The notes under the pieces were generated by a model. That model searched no databases and was not told where the DNA came from. It was given only the letters and a program-made list of their open reading frames with translations. Shown one piece after another: positions 52,494 through 60,029 of a stretch of 64,000 bases of DNA (the stretch's first letter is position 1; each line of letters opens with the position of its first letter). The stretch is taken from positions 62,001 to 126,000 of the forward strand of contig NZ_JBASCU010000048.1 of assembly GCF_049651805.1 (NCBI RefSeq). The letters run 5' to 3'. The stretch is from Pseudolysinimonas_A sp049651805. Its GTDB lineage: Bacteria > Actinomycetota > Actinomycetes > Actinomycetales > Microbacteriaceae. The position numbers and the translations under genes are program-made.

Positions 52494-52702
52494 TGACCGG
52501 CGACGAGCATCCCTACCCGGATCGCCCGTACTCAGATCGACCCGCCGCTCGCCCCAGCGACCCCACCGCGCCGGATGAGGTGTCGGTGTCCCCGGCAGAG
52601 GCCAAGAGCGGCGGAGGTTGTGCATTCGTATTTTGGCTGCTGGCGGGCGGGGCATTCGTCCTGTTCCTCATCGGTCAGCTCCTCGAGCTCATCTTCGGTT
52701 GA
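52493..52702 (+). CDS. Small membrane protein, unknown function
   Basis: The 69-residue protein has a proline- and acid-rich cytoplasmic head (HPYPDRPYSDRPAARPSDPTAPDE) and a single C-terminal membrane helix (FVFWLLAGGAFVLFLIGQLLELIF). It is tail-anchored in form. It is co-translated with the preceding 61-residue protein through a TAATG junction, so they may form a small complex at the membrane. Confidence 0.65.
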   Translation: MTGDEHPYPDRPYSDRPAARPSDPTAPDEVSVSPAEAKSGGGCAFVFWLLAGGAFVLFLIGQLLELIFG

Positions 52703-52748
52703 CCGTGGCTCCGGCCCACTGTCGCCCGCCGTCGATAGAGTTCCCGCC

Positions 52749-52940
52749 ATGACGAGCAACGAGAAGCTTCTGGACAAGGCCGCGAACTTCTCCTCCCGGG
52801 TTCGCTTGGTGCGACGTAGCGGACACCTCGACGGGGACAAGGCATTGATCGAGTCGCAGATCGACGAGCTGGCGACGGCGATCACCGAGCTGGCGCTCTA
52901 CCTCGCCGAGCGCGACCAGGTACGGCTCACTCAGCCGTAG
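52749..52940 (+). CDS. Small helical protein, unknown function
   Basis: A 63-residue helical, charged protein (SNEKLLDKAANFSSRVRLVRRSGHL ... QIDELATAITELALYLAERDQ). TAGAGT lies 7 nt before the ATG. The second half has a heptad-like pattern and could form a coiled coil or antitoxin-like dimer, but no family is recognised. Confidence 0.6.
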   Translation: MTSNEKLLDKAANFSSRVRLVRRSGHLDGDKALIESQIDELATAITELALYLAERDQVRLTQP

Positions 52941-52964
52941 GCACGGCCGGTCTAGAGTCTCGGC

Positions 52965-53423
52965 ATGGCGACGACGCGGACGACGACTTGGTATTGCGAC
53001 GCATGTCACGAGGAAATCACCGACATCCATGGCGCGCTCCTCGCCTGGAAGGACGTGCCGACAGAGGTCGGCTTCCAGTCGAGCGACTTCCGCATCGTCC
53101 ACAAGGGTGGGAAGTGTGACTACGACAACTCGATGGCGACGTGGGAATTGGGCTACGCGCTCGGAACCGACGGACTTGCGCATCTCCTCTACTTCCTCAG
53201 CATCGGCCCGCTGAGGGGTCCAAGCCGACCCGAACCGCGCGTCGTCAATATGGATCAGTTTGTCGACATCATCCGACGCTTGCAGACTCCGCAATACGAG
53301 GAGGCTCGGCGCTACTTCGGCACGAGCGAGGTCCGTGAGGAGTTTGCCGACGCGAACGAGGTCCTCCCGTACACGCAGCAGGGACTCAGTCGCATCGTTG
53401 AGATTGGCCGCGATGACCTCTGA
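52965..53423 (+). CDS. Zinc-finger-like hypothetical protein
   Basis: The 152-residue protein opens TTTWYCDACHEEITDIHGALLAWKD with a CxxC pair, and KGGKCDYDN about 35 residues later could supply further metal ligands. The remainder is helical (MDQFVDIIRRLQTPQYEEARRYFG). TAGAGT lies 6 nt before the ATG. It precedes the HEPN-motif gene by 63 bp on the same strand and may be functionally linked. No named family is recognised. Confidence 0.65.
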   Translation: MATTRTTTWYCDACHEEITDIHGALLAWKDVPTEVGFQSSDFRIVHKGGKCDYDNSMATWELGYALGTDGLAHLLYFLSIGPLRGPSRPEPRVVNMDQFVDIIRRLQTPQYEEARRYFGTSEVREEFADANEVLPYTQQGLSRIVEIGRDDL

Positions 53424-53486
53424 GAAAGATGTCCTTGTTCGACGCAAATGTGGTCGAGTTCCGCTTCAACGTTTAGGGCTGACTGC

Positions 53487-55001
53487 GTGACCGAGCAAGT
53501 GTCGGCCACGGGCCCGACGACCGTGGTGCATTGGTTCATCAAGTTGCCGGACCCCGTCGATCTGCCCGTCGGTCGAGGCTGGCAGACCCCGCCCGACGCT
53601 GCCACCGATCGCCTTCAGCTCGTTTCGATCGCTGGTAGGCAACTCGATCGCCCGGACTCGTCCGTGAACGACTACGACGATGCTCGCTCGGCGGCCCTCG
53701 TCGCTCTCCCGGGGACCTCGCCGGGGTCGGGCGCATCGACACCCCCGACGAGACCGGTCACCGTCGTCGAGATGGTCGCCGTGTTCTCTCCTGGATTCGA
53801 ACCCGGCGAGTCCGAACTTAGCGATGCGTTCGATATGGGGGTGGAGATAATTGGCAAAGCCCTCGCTTCCTACGCGCTCGTCACGAAGGACCCGGTCCGG
53901 GTCCCGCGGCGAGAGTCCCTTCCGCCGATGATCCCGATCTTCGTCCGCCGTGCGACGAACGAAGATCCCGGCTACCCCGGGGATGAAGGCACCTTCCTGG
54001 TCAATCTCGCGAGCACACGGTCTTCGATTCTCCCGAAGGTCGAGGACGCCGCCTGGGAGCGTGCGGCGACCTTCTTCTCTCATGGCGACTACGAGTTCGC
54101 CGGATACGTCGCGACCAAACTGTCCGGCTTCCGAGCGATCGACCGGGACGGGGACTACCGCGGGGCGGTGCTCGCGTTCGCCACTGCAGCCGAGATGCTT
54201 CTGGACGACGTGCTCCTTCACCTCCTCTGGCATGAGGCGGTCCGTCCCGAGGATGCCGCTCAGATGTTCCTCGATCCGCGTTCCGGCCCGCTGAGCCGTT
54301 CCCGCGTGCACCTATCGTCGCGGCTCGGCGGGGACTGGAATCAGGCGGGTACAGGGCCGTTCGCCGCGTGGCATCGCGATGTCGCATCGCTCCGCAATCG
54401 TGTTGTCCATGGCGGTTACTCTCCGACGCGCGCCGAAGCGGACGCTTGCCGGACGGCCGCCACGAGTATCGAGCAGTACATTGTCGAGCGGCTCGCCACG
54501 GACGCGGTGCGAACCCGGTATCCGCTGACGATCGATGCCATGATCGGTCGCCCGGGGATGGAACGACGGGGGATCTACTCGAAGGGCTTCCAAGCCAAGC
54601 TCGACGGATGGGTCGGCGCGGCGCCCCCGGCGGTACTCTTCAAGCGCTGGCGGACGGCCTTGAACGACGAGCGGATGAAGGTCCAGGGTGAGAATCTTCC
54701 CGACCTAGCATCGTCTGAGGTTCTCGTTGTTCGGAGGCGCGACGGTGCCACAGAGTGGTGGGCGTGGGATGCTCAGTCGGGTTTCGCGCGTCGTATCGCG
54801 GACCGACTGGCTGACCTCAGCCCTGCATTGCGAGTGGGGCTAACCGATCACCTTGCCAATCTTGACGCGAGCCCTCCGGATCAGGATGTCTCAACGAAGG
54901 TCGAGGGCCTTGTCGGGGGTACTCCGACCGGAGATTGGATGCTCGCCCATCGCCGATTGCCCTTAGCTGAGGCGATGTTCGACGGGTCGGATTTCTACTA
55001 G
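53487..55001 (+). CDS. Large protein with HEPN-type RNxxxH motif, unknown function
   Basis: A 504-residue protein with no known full-length family. Residues about 235-335 are helical and contain AVLAFATAAEMLLDDVLLHLLWHE and then SLRNRVVHGGYSPTRAEA, an RNxxxH motif (303-308) placed as in HEPN/Apea-like domains, many of which are RNases in defence or toxin systems. The C-terminal ~150 residues (KGFQAKLDGWVG ... MLAHRRLPLAEAMFD) are unassigned. It contains a TTA leucine codon (54963-54965), AT-richer codon choice than its surroundings, and no clear promoter. The start at GTG 53487 is provisional. Transfer is likely. Confidence 0.6.
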   Translation: MTEQVSATGPTTVVHWFIKLPDPVDLPVGRGWQTPPDAATDRLQLVSIAGRQLDRPDSSVNDYDDARSAALVALPGTSPGSGASTPPTRPVTVVEMVAVFSPGFEPGESELSDAFDMGVEIIGKALASYALVTKDPVRVPRRESLPPMIPIFVRRATNEDPGYPGDEGTFLVNLASTRSSILPKVEDAAWERAATFFSHGDYEFAGYVATKLSGFRAIDRDGDYRGAVLAFATAAEMLLDDVLLHLLWHEAVRPEDAAQMFLDPRSGPLSRSRVHLSSRLGGDWNQAGTGPFAAWHRDVASLRNRVVHGGYSPTRAEADACRTAATSIEQYIVERLATDAVRTRYPLTIDAMIGRPGMERRGIYSKGFQAKLDGWVGAAPPAVLFKRWRTALNDERMKVQGENLPDLASSEVLVVRRRDGATEWWAWDAQSGFARRIADRLADLSPALRVGLTDHLANLDASPPDQDVSTKVEGLVGGTPTGDWMLAHRRLPLAEAMFDGSDFY

Positions 55002-55039
55002 TACTGTTCCGCTTCAACGGCTATAGGCGAACCAACCGC

Positions 55040-55069
55040 CCAGTTGCTATCATCGCTGATAGCAACTGG
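55040..55069 (+). promoter_or_regulatory. FitA operator, 13-bp perfect inverted repeat
   Basis: CCAGTTGCTATCA-tcgc-TGATAGCAACTGG ends just at the ribosome site (GGAGG, 55068-55072) of the antitoxin gene. FitA-type antitoxins bind such inverted repeats as tetramers with FitB and repress their own promoter, so this is the expected site. Confidence 0.8.
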
Positions 55070-55079
55070 AGGTTCGCTG

Positions 55080-55313
55080 ATGACATCCATCATCGTCCGC
55101 GGGCTCGACGAGGCCGTGAAGAACCAGATTGCCGCACAGGCGAAGGAGCACGGGCGCTCCATGGAGGCGGAGGTTCGCGACATCCTCACCAGGGCCGCGC
55201 GCCGGCCGCACATCGGTCTGGCGCTTATGAAAGCCGCACAGGATCTCGGCGGCGTCGACGATCTTGCCATTCCTGAGCGCAGCGAGGCCGCGCGGGCGGT
55301 GGACTTCGAGTGA
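55080..55313 (+). CDS. fitA: FitA-type ribbon-helix-helix antitoxin
   Basis: The 77-residue protein has TSIIVRGLDEAVKNQIAAQAKEHGRSMEAEVRDILTRA, a complete ribbon-helix-helix domain of the FitA family (strand, helix, helix), and a C-terminal toxin-binding tail. GGAGG lies 8 nt before the ATG. Its stop overlaps the PIN toxin's GTG (GTGA), giving strict co-translation. A long inverted repeat just upstream is the likely operator. Confidence 0.88.
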   Translation: MTSIIVRGLDEAVKNQIAAQAKEHGRSMEAEVRDILTRAARRPHIGLALMKAAQDLGGVDDLAIPERSEAARAVDFE

Positions 55314-55726
55314 TCGTGCTCGACACCAACGTGATCTCGGAAGTATTCCGGCCGCATCCCGACGCCAAGGTCGTCGCGTGGCTCGAGTCGCTGTCGGGAG
55401 AGGTCTCGATCACAGCCATCACACTCGCCGAACTGCTCGCGGGTGTGCGCCGTCTGCCCGACGGCCGACGCAGGGTCGCTCTCGCCGCGCGGATCGAGGC
55501 CGCACTGCAGCCATACCGACGCTCGAGCGCGGTGCTGGCCTTCGACGAGGAGGCCGCCGGCCATTACGCCGACATCTTCGCTGCGCGGGATCGGGCGGGA
55601 CTGCCGATCAGCATGGCCGACGCCCAGATCGCCGCGATCTGTCGCAGCAACGACGCGGTGTGCGCCACGCGGAACATGAAGGACTTCGTCGGCACTGGAG
55701 TCGAACTGGTCGACCCCTGGGCATGA
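55310..55726 (+). CDS. fitB: FitB/VapC-type PIN-domain toxin
   Basis: A 138-residue PIN ribonuclease with acidic site residues visible at Asp5 (VLDTNVISE), Glu41 (TLAELLAGVRRLP), Asp104 (SMADAQIAA) and Asp125 (TRNMKDF). The LPDGRRR segment and length match FitB-like toxins rather than mycobacterial VapC. It probably cuts tRNA or mRNA and is held inactive by the upstream FitA. The locus lies at the edge of the accessory patch, before ldh. Confidence 0.88.
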   Translation: MIVLDTNVISEVFRPHPDAKVVAWLESLSGEVSITAITLAELLAGVRRLPDGRRRVALAARIEAALQPYRRSSAVLAFDEEAAGHYADIFAARDRAGLPISMADAQIAAICRSNDAVCATRNMKDFVGTGVELVDPWA

Positions 55727-55768
55727 CGGGGCCTTCGGCCCTGGCTCTTTCGGGCGCCCACCGGCAGC

Positions 55769-56731
55769 ATGGGGCCCATGGGTGTGATCGAGAATTCCAA
55801 GCTCACCGTCGTCGGAGCCGGAAGCGTGGGCACATCGGTCGCCTACGCAGCGCTCATCCGCGGCTCGGCGCGGCACGTCGCGCTCTACGACATCGCGGAG
55901 CAGAAGGTCGATGCCGAGGTGCTCGACCTCGCGCACGGAACCCAGTTCACCGGGTCGAGTGAGATCACCGGCGGCTCCGACATCGCGGTCGCGGCGGGGT
56001 CGCATGTCGTCGTGGTGACCGCGGGGGCGAAGCAGGATCCCGGGCAGTCGCGTCTCGACCTCGCGGCGACCAACGCGCGCATCCTGGGGTCCCTCATGCC
56101 GGAGCTGCTTCAGGTCGCACCCGACGCCGTCTACGTCATCGTCACCAACCCGTGCGACGTGCTCACCGTGCTCGCTCAGCAGGCGTCGGGCCTGCCAGCG
56201 AAGCGCGTGTTCGCGTCCGGCACCGTGCTCGACACGTCCCGCCTGCGGTGGAAGCTCGCCCACCGTGCCGGGGTGGCGCCGTCGAGCGTTCACGCCTACA
56301 TCGTCGGCGAGCACGGTGACTCGGCGTTCCCGCTGTGGTCGCGTGCAACCATCGGCACGGTGCCGATCCTCGACTGGGAGGTCGACGGGCGGCCGAGGAT
56401 GACGGTCGCCGAACTCGACACGATCGCCGAGGATGTGCGCAACGCCGCCTACGCGGTGATCAAGGGCAAGGGGGCGACGAACTACGCGATCGGCTTGTCG
56501 AGCGCCCGCATCGTTGAGGCGATCCTGCGCGATGAGCGGGCGGTGCTCCCGGTCTCGACGGTCCTCGACGGGGTGCACGGAGTGAGCGGGGTTGCGCTCT
56601 CGGTGCCGTCGATCGTCAGCTCCGAAGGTGCGGTGCCGATCGGCGGCCTCGACTTCGCCCCAGCCGAGCGTGAGGCCTTCGAGCGTTCCGCCGCCGCGGT
56701 GCGTCGGGTCGCCGACGACCTGCGCGGCTGA
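55769..56731 (+). CDS. ldh: L-lactate dehydrogenase
   Basis: Interconverts pyruvate and L-lactate with NADH. The 320-residue protein has LTVVGAGSVGTSVAYAAL at the N-terminus, DLAHGTQF, TNPCDVLT, SGTVLDTSRLR, and the active-site histidine motif VGEHGDSAFPLWS (near 185), which distinguishes LDH with the GTVLDTSR pattern from malate dehydrogenases. The first ATG at 55769 is used here; ATG 55778 or a GTG two codons later are possible. It follows fitB by 42 nt without obvious coupling. Confidence 0.92.
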   Translation: MGPMGVIENSKLTVVGAGSVGTSVAYAALIRGSARHVALYDIAEQKVDAEVLDLAHGTQFTGSSEITGGSDIAVAAGSHVVVVTAGAKQDPGQSRLDLAATNARILGSLMPELLQVAPDAVYVIVTNPCDVLTVLAQQASGLPAKRVFASGTVLDTSRLRWKLAHRAGVAPSSVHAYIVGEHGDSAFPLWSRATIGTVPILDWEVDGRPRMTVAELDTIAEDVRNAAYAVIKGKGATNYAIGLSSARIVEAILRDERAVLPVSTVLDGVHGVSGVALSVPSIVSSEGAVPIGGLDFAPAEREAFERSAAAVRRVADDLRG

Positions 56732-56760
56732 CCGGCTCGGTCGCCGAGTACCCTCGCGCC

Positions 56761-57504
56761 ATGGAGTTCACCGGACTGCATCCCGACGCGGTCGAGTTCT
56801 ACCGCGAGCTGCGAGATCACAACGACAAGGCCTGGTGGACGGCGAACAAGGCGCGGTATGACGAGCACGTGCGGGCTCCTTTCGAGACGCTCGCCGAACA
56901 GCTCGGGGCGGAGCTCGGCCCCGTGAAGATCTTCCGCCCGTACCGCGACGTGCGCTTCTCGGCTGACAAGACCCCGTACAAAGACCACATCGGGATGGTC
57001 ACGCGCGGGTCGCGCGGGGCGCTGCACTACCTTCAGCTCGGGGCCGACGGGCTGCTCGCCGCGGGCGGGGTCTACGACGCGTCGCCGGCAGCGTTGGCGC
57101 GGTTCCGCGGAATCGTCGACGACGTGCGACTGTTCGGCGATCTGGCGGCAACCCTCGACGAGCTCGTCGATCTCGGCTACCAACTCATCGAGACGGATGC
57201 CCTCGCGACCGCGCCGCGCGGGTTCCGTATCGCCCACCGTCCGGGATGTCGGTGGCCCGTTTCATCCTGCGCGCATGGAAGACACGACACCTCGCATCGC
57301 CGACATCCTCGACCCCTGGCTGACCGCCTACGCTGCCGCTCGCACCGGCCGACGGCGGGAACGCATCCTCGCCGTCGGCGTGCAGGCGCGACGCTGCCTC
57401 GAAGCGGAGGCCGACCGGCTCGCGACCGAGCCCGAGCGTCAGATGATCGATCTCGAGCGCGAGTTCGGCACCCCCGATCCGGCGGCTCGGGCGATCGGGT
57501 GTGA
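56761..57504 (+). pseudogene. Truncated DUF2461 gene
   Basis: Residues 1 to about 157 follow the DUF2461 family: GLHPDAVEFYRELRDHNDKAWWTANKARYDEHVRAPFE, FRPYRDVRFSADKTPYKDHIG, and a stretch ending ATAPRGFRIAHRP. The family continues for about 50 more residues; here the frame runs out of register into a low-complexity arginine-rich tail and overlaps the next gene's start by more than 200 bases. A deletion near 57220-57240 is the simplest reading. TACCCT lies 6 nt before the ATG, so it may still be transcribed. Confidence 0.6.
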
Positions 57505-57748
57505 CGGGTTGCCCGACCTCCTGCTGCTGTTGACGACGGATGCCTGGCTGCCGACCGATCCGCAGGACCGCCGGGCGCAGCTCCAGGTTCTCGCAGCTCT
57601 CGGGCGCTGGCTGGCCTCGCCGCGCAACGGCTGGTTCGCGTCGTACTGCTCGGTGCTGACGCTGCAGGTGGAGGTCGACCGACGGCGAGCTCTCGATCGC
57701 GTGCAGCGCCAAGTTGTGGCAGCAATCCGCCCGATAGAGGATCGTTGA
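57275..57748 (+). CDS. Hypothetical helical protein
   Basis: The 157-residue protein (ADILDPWLTAYAAARTGRRRERILAVGVQARRCLEAEADRL ... LQVEVDRRRALDRVQRQVVAAI) is largely helical, with no membrane segment or recognised domain. The ATG at 57275 lies within the frame of the broken DUF2461 gene. It ends 3 nt before the next gene and is probably co-transcribed with it. Confidence 0.6.
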   Translation: MEDTTPRIADILDPWLTAYAAARTGRRRERILAVGVQARRCLEAEADRLATEPERQMIDLEREFGTPDPAARAIGCDGLPDLLLLLTTDAWLPTDPQDRRAQLQVLAALGRWLASPRNGWFASYCSVLTLQVEVDRRRALDRVQRQVVAAIRPIEDR

Positions 57749-57751
57749 GGC

Positions 57752-58204
57752 GTGAGCCCCGCGAGCCGGCCCGAGCACGTGCTGCTGCGCGCGATCCGGG
57801 TGCTACACGAGCGGGGCGCGCACCGCATCCAGGTCGTCCCGTACTTCTACGCGACAGGGCACTGGCGCTGCTCGATCCTTCTCGATGGGCACCCCCTCGA
57901 CGCACTGAGGTACACGAACGGAATGGGCTGGCACCTCCCGGGCCTCGAGACTGAGGCGGTTGTCGACGCCGAGCAGGAGGCGGATGCGATCTGGGCGACC
58001 CTCACGCCCGACCAACGGGAAGCGGCGGTGCGACCCGACCCTGCCTACGTGGCCTGGTTCGTGGCGCTGCTCGACGCGTGCGGCGACTCGGTACCAGCCC
58101 TCTGGGACGACCACCAGAACTACCTCCGCGAGGGGCAGGTGTGGATCGGCGGCGACGCGACTTTTCCACTGCCGCCCGGGGACTCGTTGCGCGGCTACCT
58201 CTAG
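57752..58204 (+). CDS. Hypothetical protein, possibly nuclease-regulator-like
   Basis: A 150-residue acidic protein with SRPEHVLLRAIRVLHERGAHRIQVVPYFYATGHWRCSILLDG near its N-terminus and QEADAIWATLTPDQREAAVRP in the middle. Aromatic pairs (PYFYATGHWRC, DDHQNYLREGQVWIGG) recur in conserved actinobacterial hypothetical proteins, but I cannot name the family. The GTG start lies 3 nt after the preceding stop. The stop overlaps the convergent YgjV-like gene by four bases. Confidence 0.6.
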   Translation: MSPASRPEHVLLRAIRVLHERGAHRIQVVPYFYATGHWRCSILLDGHPLDALRYTNGMGWHLPGLETEAVVDAEQEADAIWATLTPDQREAAVRPDPAYVAWFVALLDACGDSVPALWDDHQNYLREGQVWIGGDATFPLPPGDSLRGYL

Positions 58205-58464
58205 TTCGTGGCCGCTGCCTCGGGCGCGTCCGCGGCATCCGCCCGACGCTCGCGCAGGATGCGCACGATGTGCCACACGTTGATGAGGACGACGGCAGCG
58301 TTCACGCCGACCATCGGCCAGGTCTCGACGAGCGCGTTGTAGAGCACGAGCATCACCGATGCGATCGAGTTGATCACCCGCAGCCGCAACATCTTTCCCT
58401 GCAGCAGCGAGATCACCAGCAGGCCGGAACCGATCCAGCCGAACACCTCGATCCAGACATCCAC
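58201..58464 (-). CDS. Small YgjV-like inner-membrane protein
   Basis: The 87-residue protein has three hydrophobic helices (EVFGWIGSGLLVISLLQ, RVINSIASVMLVLYNALVETWPMVGV, NAAVVLINVWHIVRIL), matching the short YgjV/PQ-loop-like membrane proteins. The order IGSGLLVISLLQGKMLRLRVIN is typical. GTG 58464 has GAGAGG upstream. No partner is evident. Confidence 0.72.
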   Translation of the reverse strand: MDVWIEVFGWIGSGLLVISLLQGKMLRLRVINSIASVMLVLYNALVETWPMVGVNAAVVLINVWHIVRILRERRADAADAPEAAATN

Positions 58465-58541
58465 GGCGTCGACCCTCTCCGGTGCGCGGCGACGGCGTCG
58501 CGACCGGGACCATTGTCTCCCGGCAACGAGCGCTGAACGTG

Positions 58542-58940
58542 CTAGGCGCGGCTGAGCACCTCCGGCGCCGCAACGTCGACGATCCCTGACGCGAGGGCGA
58601 CGAGCCGGGCATCGGGCGTGACGAGGGCATCCGCCTGCAGCCTCGTCACCGCCAGGTACTCGGCATCGCGCAGATCGCCCCAGTCGTGGTCGCGCGAAAG
58701 GTTCCACGCCGTGCGCCGTGACACCCGGTCACCGAGCAGGCGGATCTTCGTCTCGGTCGCCCGGTTGTGCACCACCAGAGCATCCTTCTCATCGCGCTCG
58801 CCGCGACGCACCTCACCCAGCAGGATCGTCAGCAGGTCGCCGAGGATGCGGTTGGGCGCCACGAGCGAGTGTGCCGGGTCGACGGCGAGGCCATGATCGG
58901 CGATGAGCAATAGGGTCGCGGGGTCGATGCCGTAGCGCAT
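58542..58940 (-). CDS. PIN-like domain protein (VapC-related)
   Basis: A 132-residue protein opening RYGIDPATLLLIADHGL, then LVAPNRILGDLLTILLGEVRRGE, IRLLGDRVSRRTAWNLS, and WGDLRDAEYLAVTRLQADALVTPD. This resembles an actinobacterial PIN-like family with conserved acids in the second half. No antitoxin gene is adjacent; the gene stands alone, so it may be an orphan toxin or a domesticated nuclease. Confidence 0.65.
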   Translation of the reverse strand: MRYGIDPATLLLIADHGLAVDPAHSLVAPNRILGDLLTILLGEVRRGERDEKDALVVHNRATETKIRLLGDRVSRRTAWNLSRDHDWGDLRDAEYLAVTRLQADALVTPDARLVALASGIVDVAAPEVLSRA

Positions 58941-58972
58941 GCCGTCACGTTATCCCGAGGCCCGGACGCAGC

Positions 58973-59005
58973 GACGCCCGCCTCCGCAACGGGGAGACGG
59001 GCGTC
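58973..59005 (-). terminator. Terminator of the gene at 59020
   Basis: GACGCCCGCCTCC and GGAGACGGGCGTC form a 13-bp stem with one mismatch around a 7-nt loop, 14 nt beyond the stop of the minus-strand gene at 59020 and upstream of the PIN-like gene. It is one of the strongest hairpins in the window. Confidence 0.75.
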
Positions 59006-59019
59006 GTCAAGAACGAGGG

Positions 59020-59973
59020 TCAGCCCGCGTTCTCCAACTCGTACGCGTCGCGAAGCTGCTCGATCTCGGCCTCGATCTCGTCGAGGTTGGCCGGATCGGT
59101 CAGGCCGCACTGCTCCATCTCCTGGTCGACCTGAAGGGTGAGACCCTCCTTGCCGTCGGCGTGGGCGTCGGCGACGGTTCCTTCGCGGATCTCGTTCGCG
59201 GCCGAATCCATGTTGACCGCAGAGGCGTCGGTGCACAGGTGGTAGACCTTGCCAGCCGGCGTCCACGCGACGATGTCGCTGCCGGTGAGTTCGGTGACGA
59301 TCGCGGTGTACTCGTCGATCTGCCCCTCGTTGGCGATCTCCTCTTCGATCTGACCTTCGGTGTTCTCCTCCAGTGAGGCGGGGTTCCACTCGATGTTCAG
59401 CAGTACGGCGGCGACCAGCACGACCGCCCCGACCGCGCCGGCGATACCCTTGGTCTTGTTGTCGAGGTTCTTGTTCAGCAGGATCACGATGATGATCGGC
59501 ACGAACGCGATGATCGTGATGATGGCGCCCAGCTGGTTCTGCACGAAGTAGCGGAAGGCCTCTTGCCGTGACGCCGGGTCGGCCTGGTTCGCGGCCTTCC
59601 ACAGCTGCGAACCGATGACGGTCAGGATGCCGATGACGACGAGCAGGCCGATGAGCGCCCACATGAGGGAGTCACTCGGGATGAAGCCGGTGACCGGCTC
59701 ACCGTCGACGTTCGTTCCGCGCACCTGAGTGAGCAGGTACCAGATTCCTACGCCTTCGAGGGCGATCGCGAGGCCCCACAGGATGAACGCGATGACGCGC
59801 TTGACGGTGGCGCCCGACTTGGCGTCGTCGCTGGCCTTCCAGCCGTCGCCCTCCGTGACGCGCTTGTCGGCCTCCGCCTTGATCGCGGCTCGCTCCTTCG
59901 CGGTGGTCGTCGGCTTGGGAGCCTCCGCCGCGTCGACGACCTTCTTGCCGCTCCTGCTGGTGCGCTCTGCCAT
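59020..59973 (-). CDS. Four-helix membrane protein with long soluble domains
   Basis: The 317-residue protein has a lysine-rich N-terminal tail (ERTSRSGKKVVDAAEAPKPTTTAKERAAIKAEADKRV), four membrane helices (about 60-82, 95-117, 150-172, 175-198), and an acidic, charged C-terminus (residues 200-317) predicted outside, containing YTAIVTELTGSDIVAWTPAGKVYHLCTDASAVN and a second Cys in EMEQCGLTD. No family is recognised. A GGAG site precedes the ATG, and it has its own terminator, so it is a single-gene unit. Confidence 0.7.
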   Translation of the reverse strand: MAERTSRSGKKVVDAAEAPKPTTTAKERAAIKAEADKRVTEGDGWKASDDAKSGATVKRVIAFILWGLAIALEGVGIWYLLTQVRGTNVDGEPVTGFIPSDSLMWALIGLLVVIGILTVIGSQLWKAANQADPASRQEAFRYFVQNQLGAIITIIAFVPIIIVILLNKNLDNKTKGIAGAVGAVVLVAAVLLNIEWNPASLEENTEGQIEEEIANEGQIDEYTAIVTELTGSDIVAWTPAGKVYHLCTDASAVNMDSAANEIREGTVADAHADGKEGLTLQVDQEMEQCGLTDPANLDEIEAEIEQLRDAYELENAG

Positions 59974-60029
59974 GGGGGTGCCCTCCTAGAACTGGTGCGC
60001 CACAGCATAGCGGCGGCCGGGAAACGGCC

